Assembly: GCA_012934845.2 (NCBI GenBank)
Contig: WNNJ02003005.1
Span: 223,175-287,174, forward strand
Origin: Pomphorhynchus laevis
Lineage: Eukaryota > Acanthocephala > Palaeacanthocephala > Echinorhynchida > Pomphorhynchidae
DNA length: 64,000 bases
Direction: 5' to 3'
This document shows, in pieces, positions 22,901-31,300 of this stretch. Under the pieces are notes generated by a model. That model saw nothing but the letters and a program-made list of their open reading frames with translations, did no database searches and was not told the origin of the DNA. Position 1 is the first letter of the stretch; each line of letters starts with the position of its first letter. The position numbers were made by a program, and so were the translations under genes.

Positions 22901-25238
22901 GACCTATTCTTAATCTAAATAATTAGAGAAAATTTTGCATGGTTTGCTGTACACGGGAGTGTGTTATTTGTACACTTGAAAGTGTCCCTGTTAAACAGCA
23001 AAATACAAGTTAAATAATGAAATTTTAAGAATTGCAACAATATGTAATGATATTGGCTTTCTTCAAAATCATTTAAATAATTTAATAGATACATATTTTA
23101 AACTAGGTTACTGTAAAAATAACATCAAGCAGAAAATAGTAAAATATATAAATCAACACGATAATATGAAGAATAAATTTAAACTCTTAAGTGGCAAATT
23201 TTTATGGATAATAAATAATATACTTTGTATTAGAATAAGATACTAGATAGTTTTATCAGAGGAAATACATCATTAGCGTGTATTTGGCCCCGCTGCTATG
23301 TTGGGTAGAGGAGTTAGGGGCCGAAACCTGATAGCATAGCAGTTCCTCCTGATGACCTCTAATTCTTATTCTAATACAACGTCCGTTATTTATTAGTCAA
23401 TTCATAAAAACGACGTTTATTTTTAATTTTTTATTTTAACTTGATATAAATTATATAAAATCTAAAAACAATTATTAATTTTATTATTTAATTATTAAAT
23501 TTTGATTTAGAATTATTATGTTTTGTTTATTCTATAATTATATTAAATACGTAGACTCAGTTAGTTGATTTGATTTGGTTCTATTAAAAAGAATTTAGTG
23601 CATGATGCATGGTTAAACTGCAATACGCACTGCCATGCACAGAGCTTATGCTAAATTCGTTCTGAAGTTCCTTCTGATGATTCAGATAAAGGGTATTTCT
23701 GCTTTTCGAGCTATAAATAGTGTTTAAGCTGCTGTTAAGGTGCCTATAAATGATTATTAAAGCAACGGTACTGATGAGATCAGTTAGAGCAAAACGCGTC
23801 TACCGTTGTTGTAGTTTTTCGTCACACATAGGATGACTTGGCATACGTAGCGACTCTGAATATTGCGAGGATAATTCGTTTCTATTTCTTTGTCTGATGA
23901 TGATATATAGAATGCTGCCTGGTGTTTAAGCCTCCTTGTGAGGAAAACGTAGTGATTTATTTATGAGTACACCATTGGGTGTCTCAGGGTAGGTGTAACA
24001 ACAATTTACATGTTATATATTTGTACACTTGAAAGTGTCCCTGTTAAACAGCATTTCTATTAAAAAGAATTTAGTGCCTGATGCATGGTTAAACCACAGT
24101 ACGCACTGCCATGCACAGAGCTTATGCTAAATTTCCACAGATGATTTAGATTAAGGGTGGTTCTGCTTTTCGAGATTGAACACTGTTTAAGCATGTGTTA
24201 AGGTTCCTATGGATGATTATTGATATCACGGTACTGATGAGCTTTGTTAGAGCGAAACGCGTCTACCGTTGTTGAACTTTGTAGTCACACATAGGATGAC
24301 TGGGCATACGTAGCGACTTTGAATATTACGAGAATAATTCGGTTCTTTTTCTTTGTCTGATGAGGATATGTAGTATGCTGCCTGGTGTTTATGCCTCATT
24401 GTTGGAAAACATAGTGATATATATAGCACTGATGTGACCATGTGATCATTGAATAGTTGCTGATGACGTTTTGATAAATTCTTTCAGTTATTTGATCAAT
24501 TTTTTCTAGATCATACATGTTTATTTCGCAGCAAAACATAGCTACGACATCATTACTTCATATATAATATTTCAAAAAGTTTCGTTTGCACGCTACTAAT
24601 TTGTCCCTTAAGAACGAAATAAACGCATGTCTAATATTGTGTTTGCTTTTTATAAGTTTAAATTCATTTTTTGACAGGCCCATTCGTAAAGCAACTAATT
24701 GTACTTCGTTCCCAATTTTATCATTAAACGTTTTGAAATATAATATGGATTTTTCTCAAATCCAGGGCTGATTTTCAACTTGTACTTTTATTAGTTTCTG
24801 GTTTACTCTTTTTATTGACAGATATCAGAAATGTGCAATTGGATTGCTCAACATATCGTTGGAAAGCATCCCTTGACTATTGGAAATATATCGTCGTATA
24901 TAGATTCATTGACCTGTTATGAAAAGGATGTGTCACAACCAGAAATCCTATCGAAGGGTTTATTAGATGATCAAGAAGGTGAGGAAAGTGAACTTGCTGA
25001 TTACGATGAAGATGTTTTGGCTAACCTCAGTCTAAAGAACGATGATAGTAACGAATCTAGATTGATTTTTCAAAGATGGATATATGCTGGATCATCACGT
25101 GATCCTGAATCATTTGACTTTAATGAACAGGTTGGTAGTTTCCTTGTTCGAAATCACTTAACTGTTCGTGATTTTGTGCGATCCTGTACGTCATCAAATC
25201 AATGGATTGTTTCTGAACATTTTTCTGAATTTGTATGA
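13909..25238 (+). CDS. TSFM: mitochondrial elongation factor Ts, six exons
   Basis: EF-Ts recycles EF-Tu-GDP to EF-Tu-GTP in mitochondrial translation. Exons: 13,909-14,046; 16,242-16,367; 18,469-18,576; 18,625-18,793; 18,837-18,940; 24,822-25,238. All junctions are GT-AG in phase, giving 353 residues. The start (MISRLINYNLMKQQRN) is basic and free of acidic residues, as expected for mitochondrial import. Hallmarks: IELRKRTGYLLSKCREA (UBA-like EF-Tu-binding helix), HKWLDEQAKKDG, CESDFVSNSDKYREFV (family CETDFVSRN), GAYVHGE, AQHIVGKHPLTIG, and VRNHLTVRDFVRSC at the C-terminus. An acidic insert of roughly 45 residues follows AQHIVGKHP. Introns of 43 and 48 bp contrast with ones of 2.1-5.9 kb swollen by repeats. 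No break is seen, so it is probably functional. Confidence 0.9.
14047..14802. other. TSFM intron 1, AT-rich part
   Basis: Only AT-rich sequence with local TAATATTA self-complementary runs at 14,600-14,800. I see no gene. Confidence 0.6.
14803..14918 (+). repeat. row of four perfect hairpins
   Basis: Four inverted repeats follow each other in 116 bp. They are GGTAAGTTTC/GAAACTTACC (14,803-14,828), AGTAG/CTACT (14,844-14,858), AAACCTACT/AGTAGGTTT (14,872-14,894) and GATCGT/ACGATC (14,901-14,918). The last one also heads the second repeat copy near 15,297, so the row belongs to the repeat that follows. Confidence 0.75.
14890..15525 (+). repeat. tandem repeat, unit about 397 bp, tRNA-like and hammerhead-like boxes
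   Basis: Two copies (from about 14,890 and 15,289) share TTCTAATAGATCGTTA, GAGTTCAAAT, GTCGAAACGTGAAA, GACCCACC and GAGGATAATGTCGTGCCACA. GAGTTCAAATTC resembles a pol III B box and suggests a tRNA-related origin (SINE-like). Each copy has GTCGAAAC followed about 30 bases later by CAGCTGAT(A/G) and GAC. In the second copy GGGTC and GACCC can pair around them. A small retrotransposed tandem RNA of the retrozyme or SINE kind is the best guess. Confidence 0.5.
16552..16594. repeat. perfect 16-bp inverted repeat
   Basis: AAGATCAAGCCAGATC, an 11-base spacer, then its exact reverse complement GATCTGGCTTGATCTT. It lies directly before the LINE fragment in TSFM intron 2. Confidence 0.85.
16620..17220 (+). 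pseudogene. LINE 3'-end fragment with 3' untranslated tail
   Basis: An open frame at 16,667-17,107 (146 codons) matches the shorter fragment at 10.85-11.06 kb. It ends in a Cys/His cluster (CYCRFCGLSCCDLLHLFSC) of the kind found at the C-terminus of non-LTR retrotransposon ORF2 proteins. The tail after the stop ends near ATAAAATTTCTCAGATTATT. It is 5'-truncated and lies in TSFM intron 2. Confidence 0.5.
17221..18468. repeat. AT-rich intron with an exact 120-bp tandem duplication
   Basis: Positions 17,881-18,000 and 18,001-18,120 repeat almost base for base, including the self-complementary GTGATAAAACGTTATCAC. The rest is AT-rich with no gene. Confidence 0.85.
18941..19721. other. TSFM intron 5, first part
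   Basis: AT-rich. A stretch at 19,031-19,121 reads in one frame as a lysine/glutamine-rich peptide (KKNQGQEKLKVDEKRQE) ending in a stop. It follows an AG but does not fit the phase of TSFM exon 5, so I leave it unassigned. Confidence 0.4.
19722..20063 (+). CDS. unrecognised open frame inside TSFM intron 5
   Basis: A 113-codon frame. Residues 1-90 look like real protein (HKSKWGNKKQILEEYTKIE, then GCDTFGCDVCSIVKV with three cysteines, then QNIVLHQAARLRN). Base composition is more even than in the flanks, and the frame stays open for several codons upstream of the ATG. I recognise no family. It could be one exon of a nested gene or a piece of a mobile element; the CR1-like LINE begins about 100 bp later. 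Confidence 0.35.
   Translation: MPKHKSKWGNKKQILEEYTKIEVGCDTFGCDVCSIVKVKIDDQKRYQSGPFICTSAAQNIVLHQAARLRNLQIILENTYSDIIQYTNLSSTIKRLKVLIIPLITNITWPDVRK
20165..21760 (+). pseudogene. CR1/L2-like LINE fragment
   Basis: Shorter frames read as the reverse transcriptase of the family also present at 31.7-34.0 kb: NWKSGIVRPLLKK, then SIVHGVPQS, MQYADDIIIYSYPSS (the YADD catalytic box), SLNTSKSKIM and FRSCLDHFI. Frames shift several times and stops are frequent, and the 5' half is missing, so this is a dead, fairly old copy. It lies in the sense direction in TSFM intron 5. Confidence 0.75.
22412..22453 (-). ncRNA. hammerhead ribozyme copy, one core base changed
   Basis: On the minus strand: ACGGTA, CTGATGA, the hairpin GCTCCGTTAGAGC, then AAAACGCGTC and TACCGT. 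Stem I pairs ACGGTA with TACCGT, and ACGCGT forms the minimal stem III. The GAAA box reads AAAA, so activity is probably lost or poor. A further partial copy (only GAGCGAAACGCGT kept) lies at about 22,883-22,900. Confidence 0.65.
22990..23580 (+). pseudogene. 5'-truncated Penelope-like element, C-terminus and tail
   Basis: Nearly identical to 13,195-13,780: the last part of the RT thumb (ILRIATICNDIGFLQNHLN) and the whole non-coding tail. It sits at the centre of the hammerhead-bearing inverted composite. Confidence 0.8.
23763..23808 (+). ncRNA. hammerhead ribozyme copy, one core base changed
   Basis: CAACGGTA and TACCGTTG give an 8-bp stem I around CTGATGA. Then comes a GATCAGTTAGAGC stem-II region, AAAAC instead of GAAAC, GCGTC and the expected cleavage point after 23,800. 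The same G-to-A change is present in the 22,412 copy. Confidence 0.65.
24228..24269 (+). ncRNA. type I hammerhead ribozyme with complete core
   Basis: Order: ACGGTA (stem I), CTGATGA, hairpin GCTTT-GTT-AGAGC (stem II, five pairs with one G-U), GAAA, CGCGTC, TACCGT (stem I, six perfect pairs). Every core nucleotide of the hammerhead is present. Predicted self-cleavage is after GTC, between 24,263 and 24,264. Stem III is only ACG/CGT with no loop, the minimal form known in Penelope-like and retrozyme hammerheads, which often act as dimers. It lies in TSFM intron 5, in transcript sense, so it could cleave the pre-mRNA intron. Confidence 0.8.
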
Positions 25239-25299
25239 TAATGACTTTTCCTTGTTGTCGATTTTTGTTGAATTTACTTTCAATTTAAAATCAAATGTT

Positions 25300-25314
25300 T
25301 TTTTATTATTTTAG
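25300..25314 (+). promoter_or_regulatory. splice acceptor just before the CDC45 start codon
   Basis: A T-rich run ending in TTTTAG lies 8 bases before the CDC45 ATG and 62-76 bases after the TSFM stop. No AATAAA is visible between the genes. It would serve as a trans-splice site of a downstream operon gene, or as the end of a 5' untranslated intron starting inside or before TSFM. Confidence 0.5.
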
Positions 25315-25322
25315 AATTTAAA

Positions 25323-28300
25323 ATGGTATTTCTTATTGATGCTCGGAACGAGTTTTACTTCGAACTACGAGATACGGTAAATCTTGTCAAATTAATATTT
25401 TTTTTAAATATAAATAAAGTGGTTAACAAATCGATACTTTGAGATGCCTATCGAAAACAATCTATTTTATGCATTTGGGACATTATAGGGTTATCAGATA
25501 TCCGTTATAATAAAATTATTCTTTTGTATGCTCTAAATATAAAAATGATTAAATAAAAACAGTAATTTATGATACTGTTTACTATGGTACGCTAGTCCTA
25601 TTCATTCTCGTTATGAACGCGTTGACACACGACCTGAACAGACAGATACCTTGGACGTTACTATACGCGGACGACGTTATGATAGCGTCTGTTGAAAAAA
25701 CGACCTTCACGACCAGGTTAAGGCATGTAGAACCCGGCTCAAACAGTTTAGCCTACGCCTTAACGTCCGAAAAACCGAATATTTAACGACGGACACCGAT
25801 GATGAACTTACGATCAAAATCGAGGATCAAGACTCGTTCGGACGTCAACATTCAGATACCTTGGATCCACCATCACAGCAGACGGTGATCTTCATACAGA
25901 GGTTTCGACTCGAATAAACGCAACATGGATGAAGTGGCAGTTAGTAACCGGTGTCTTGTGCGATCCCAAGATTAAAGATCGCATAAAATCAAAAGTGTAC
26001 AGAAACGTAGTCAGACCCGTCGCGATATATGACTCCGAATGTTGGCCAACGACCAAACATGCAAAGTGTCGATTCGTAACGATGGAGGCCCAGATGTTGA
26101 GGTGGATTGTCGGAGTTACAAGTATAGATCATATTCAGAATAATGATCTCCTAGTAAAATTTAATGTAGCGCCGATATGCCACAAGTTACCCAAACTCGA
26201 TTACGGTGGTACGGTCACGTCCTCCGATTTGATAAAGACACATTGGCAAGAATGAGGTTCGACCTCAAAGTGGAAGGAAAGCGCCCGAGAGGAAGACTAA
26301 AGCAACGTCGGATCGACACCATATACCGTGATTTAGCTGACGTCGGCCTGCAACCGAGAGACGGCGCAGACTGCATGAAGTAAAAAATGTATTCAAAAGT
26401 AGCGAACCACGCCACCATACGGGACAAACGCTGAAGAAAAATAAGAAGAAGATGGTATATTGTATTATATGTTATATTATACGATATGGTATATTATATG
26501 ATAAATAGTTTATGATAATAACTAATATGATAATATGGTTATTATATAACCATATTATATCAATGCATATATGATAATATGCATTGAAAAATTGTTAAAA
26601 AATTGTTTTAAAATACATGTATCAATCGTGGATTCTATCATCACGATAATTATAATTATACTTATTTGCTTACTACAATATTTGTGTACATTCAGTCATA
26701 TTGACGATGCTTGGTCTAGGAATAAGTGCCGAAACCTGATAACATAGCAGTTCTTGATGACCAAATTATTCGAATACATCGTATATTATTTATGAGTAAA
26801 TTCATAAAATTTGATTTTTATTTTAAATTTAATTATAAATTATATCTTTATATAAATATAAATTGTAAAAAACCCTTTGTAATTATTTATTATTTATAAT
26901 TTTTATTTTTATTTTTTATTTATATACAGTACAAAATAACGTCCTAATTGAACAATTTATATTATTTTCGTTGTCGATTGAATAATTTTATTGTTTAATA
27001 TTTAAATTTTAAATTTTAACTTGATATAAATTTTATAGATGGATAATAAAAAGTATACTTTTTATTAGAATAAGGTACTAGATAATCAAATTTAATAAGT
27101 GGAAATACACCATATGTTGGACCTAAGAATAAAGGCCAAAACCTGATAGCAATGTAATTCATCATAATGACCTCTAATCCTTATTCTGATACATCGTCTG
27201 TTATTTATTACTCAATTCATAAAAATTGACTTTTATTTTAAATTTCAATTTATTTTAACTTGATATAAGTTATAAAATCTTATAACAATTATTTATTATT
27301 TATAATTATTTATTATTTGATTATCATATAAGTATAATATAAGTATTATACTATATAATAAGGACTACTATAAGTATCAAATTGATTCTCAGTAGCGCTT
27401 TCTTTTATGTCGCAATAATATCTAATGCCAAAGCATTAATACTTTTAAATATAAAAATATTTTAAATGTATTTTATATTTTTAAATATAATACTTTCAAA
27501 TATTTTAACAAATTCGTATGTACAAAAACAACAATAATTTATATTAATTAAAAAAGTTTTTATTAATAAAAAAGTTTTTAAATTAATAAAAAAGTTTTTA
27601 TTAATTACTAATATAAATTATAAGTTTTAAATATAAAATATATGAATATAAAATGTTTAAATATAAATTACACCGTATCAATTAAACCCAAATATAAGTA
27701 TGAATTAAGACTAAATCGCACACCCATTAAATTTCATTTCATAACAATATAATTTTTTCCACACTTTTTTATTTTAATTACTAATTATTATTAATTATTT
27801 AAATAATTACCAATTTTCTATTTTTCTATAATCTCGATTTATATTTCAGCGAGTGATAACATTTGTTAATCAAACTGTGGAAGGCTTGTGCACCTGGATT
27901 ATATTAAGGGTATTTTGGTATTCAAAATTTATATTTTTGTGACTTAATTTAAAATGTTAATTAAGAAGTAAATAATATTCCAATCGCAAATTGGGGATTC
28001 TACTAATGATTACAAAAGATTTAAAATTAATTTAGAAATTTTAAGATTTGAACATTTAATTCGTGTCTTTTTTATATTATTTTTATCCTTTGTGAATAAT
28101 TTGGGACTGAAAAATCCTTATAAATAAAATAAAACAAAAGAAATAAAAAAAAAACAAAAAAACGTTTTGTCTAAAGACGACAATTCTTCTTCTTTTTCTT
28201 CAGCGTTTATTCCGCTTCGTTACGGAGTCCGCTTTTTCCACTGTCACGCCAATGGGCCTTATTGATGGTTGATGATCGTTTGCGCGAAGAACGCGGCCCT

Positions 28301-31300
28301 ACCACCGTAGTCGCCTATTCGCGAAATTTAAGACACCATTTCGTTCTGTTGATGCGACGGTTTTGTTTTACGACTGGCTTGTCACAAAGTCTATCGCCAA
28401 CCCTCCTCTTTTCTCAGCACGGGCTTGGGACCGGCCATGTCTAAAGACGACAATTGCATCACCGAAAATAAAATATATTCATGACGACTGAAAGTATTGA
28501 ATCAACACCATTATATATATCCCAAGCGACATTTCTATAATGATAACTATTGATTTTTACGTTTATCTCTTCGAATCACTTCTTTTTTATAATAAAGTTC
28601 CATTGTCTGTTAAAATTGTTACATTTATTATTATAATCTGGCAGATATTTTCAATGTTTGAAAATGTAATGATCATATTGAAAGGTTCGACGACTTATAT
28701 TAAAGCTCAAAATTAGTATTAAATTAATTGTAGCTAATGTGATAATTCATTTATTGTTGAATTCTGTTGTTTATTCCAACAGAATGAAAAACAAGATTAT
28801 CAATAATAAGATTAAATTGTTTTTTTGGTTTAAATGATCTAAGCGTCTATTATTGAACTATGCTAACTATGTTTTATTGAACTAAACTATACTATGTTTT
28901 AAAATTGTACTACCAGCTGTAGAAATAAGATATTTAAAGGATAATAATTATTAATGTGTTTAATAAAGTGATCTTAAATGATTTAAATGATTTATTACAT
29001 GAATAAATAATTTAAATCTTTAAAACACTTTAGTATTTAGATTAAAAATTTAGATTATCTAGTATTTAGATAGACATTTTAGGGATCATAATCATTAAGA
29101 TGTTTAATTAAATGAAGAAAAATATAAAATTTTATAATTATATAAATATCTGTATAATCATTGTTTCTTATTCAATTTTAATATTTATGCTGAATCCGGT
29201 TCCTGCTAGTACCCACAAATGTTGCTGATTCTATTTTTATATTCTTTGCTGGTTTCAATTCGGTTTCCGACTTTCCTTCTTCGGTGACTTTCTCGGTTTC
29301 CTTTGCATCAGTAATCTCTGTCGTTTCTTGCTTTTCTGATTCCTTACTAATATCTTCATCGGCGTTCAGTTCCGTTGATACCTTTACTTCATCAACTGTT
29401 TCGTCATCTTCTATATCTTTCTTCTTCTCTTCACTTTCTGCTTCATATCTACTCACCAATTTTTCTGATTCCATTTTAATATCCTCTGCCGGTTTTAATT
29501 CGGTATCCACCTTTGCCTCTTCACTTACTTTTTCGGTTTCCTTTACATCTGTGATCGCTGGCGTTTCTGTCTTTTCTGATTCCTTACTAATATCTTCATC
29601 GGCGTTCAGTTCCGTTGATACCTTTACTTCATCAACTGTTTCGTCATCTTCTATATCTTTCTTCTTCTCTTCACTTCCTGCTTCATCTCTACTCACCACA
29701 TTTTCTGATTCCGTTTTAATATCCTCTACCGGTTTTAATTCGGTATCCACCTTCACCTCTTCGCTGACTTTTTCGGTTTCCTTTACATCTGTGATCGCCG
29801 GCGTTTCTGTTTTTTCTGATTCCTTACTAATATTTTCATCTGATTTCAGTTCAGTTGATACTTTTACATTTTCACCGGCTTTTTCTTGAATTCTAATCTT
29901 TTCGATTCGCTCTGTAGAAATTTTACTGACCTGTTTTGGAGCAACCTTCTTTTTTTGCAGATGTTTTATTTTTAAGGCTGATATCGCATCGTATATCATT
30001 TGATCCATTTGTTTCATAAAGGTTTGATCTTCTTGAATAGATAAAAATACAAATTTGTTTTAAATATTGTTGTTCTTACCTGTTTTAAACTTCTTTCTAC
30101 AACGCCTTGTATCACAAGTTTTCGGTGTCCGATCTCGACCACACTCACAATCTTCGATAAATAATTGGTTTCTATTAGAGTATCGTTCTTAAAAAAGTAT
30201 GAAAAAGAGGTAAATTTTAAATACTTTTAATGCAATTACCTGCTGATCGTTGATAATTATCTGGAATTGCCATGCTTGCAGATAGAAAGCATATTACAAA
30301 GTAGAGAGCACAAAGTCCTAACGTTTTCGGAAGCATATTTGAATTTCAAGATTGTAAAAATGTGCAATATTTGCGGTGTCGTTGCTTTAAATACATTCTA
30401 AATACGCATTCAGATATTTGTACAACTGGAATGACCCATTTTTAATTCGGTGATTACATAATTTTAAGCAAAGAGAATAATCGTACTTTTATGGACAAAC
30501 TAACAATTGTCTTTGTTCAGCAAATAATTAGGTCAATTTTCCTGGACGTACATTTCTTGTGAAATCTATTGTTTAAATTTAAATCTATTACGACTACATT
30601 TACGAAATTTATACACCAAACCATGTTTCACGGTTATGTAAAACAATAGAATTATTATTTTATTAAAAATAAACAACCTCATTGTAGTTTTTGACTACAA
30701 AATATGCCAGTTTTTTAAATAACTGTAATTAAATGTATATCTTGAGTTTTTAAATCATAAGAAATTAAATAATTTAAATTCACTATGATCTGGAAGAATT
30801 ACGTTGTTTTAAGATTATTTTATTTTGTAAAAATTGTATAATTTTAACTAGTGCAATTGAATGTATGTCTTAAGTTTATAAAATCATTCAACCACAAAGT
30901 ATAAAGTACTGACAAATACCAATTATCGCTTAAGGCACTAATCATTTAAATTTATCTACAGAAGCTAGTGACGATCAATAAGTTCATTTATATCAATATA
31001 AACATTACATAATTGTAAACATTTTCTCTCAAAGTGCCTTACTTAAACAATTTTGCAGAACTCTATCGTTGAGACATTATATATTTTCATTTATAATTAC
31101 ATTCAAAACTGTACGACGATATCGAATCTCCAACCGTCAAATAGTGTCAGTAGCTGTCGAGAACTGTTCTCTCATTTAATCGTCTAAAACTTTATATATA
31201 TACTTATATTTATATTAAAATATATTTATATTACAAATAAAATACGCTATATACGATGGTTATTATGATATAATATTGTGACGTAAAATAAATTATCAAG

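Larger units (their letters stand above)
22255..24425. repeat. inverted composite of hammerhead-bearing tandem repeats
   Basis: The left arm (22,255-22,985, minus sense) and the right arm (23,580-24,425, plus sense) are reverse complements and begin or end with CATAGTGAT and ATGCTGCCTGGTGTTTA. Each arm holds about two tandem units of 470-480 bp. The unit contains GCTTTTCGAG, CACACATAGGATGACT, TGCATGGTTAAAC and a type I hammerhead. Between the arms is a 5'-truncated PLE tail (22,990-23,580). Tandem units with hammerheads match what is known of Penelope terminal repeats and of metazoan retrozymes. Open frames here, such as 24,247-24,441 on the minus strand, are repeat shadows. Confidence 0.8.

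Noticed and set aside
22255-24425. DNA transposon with long terminal inverted repeats
   Set aside because: No transposase or clear target duplication is seen. The tandem units with hammerheads and a PLE tail fit retroelement origin better.
25555-25607. Possible host exon after the CDC45 start exon
   Set aside because: The sequence belongs to the RTE LINE (ILVMNALTHDL); CDC45 continues at 27,850 in phase.
29284-29889. Long plus-strand open frame over the acidic repeat gene
   Set aside because: It is the exact antisense of the nested gene; its S/F-rich repeats mirror the E/K repeats, and the minus strand has a signal peptide and phased introns.
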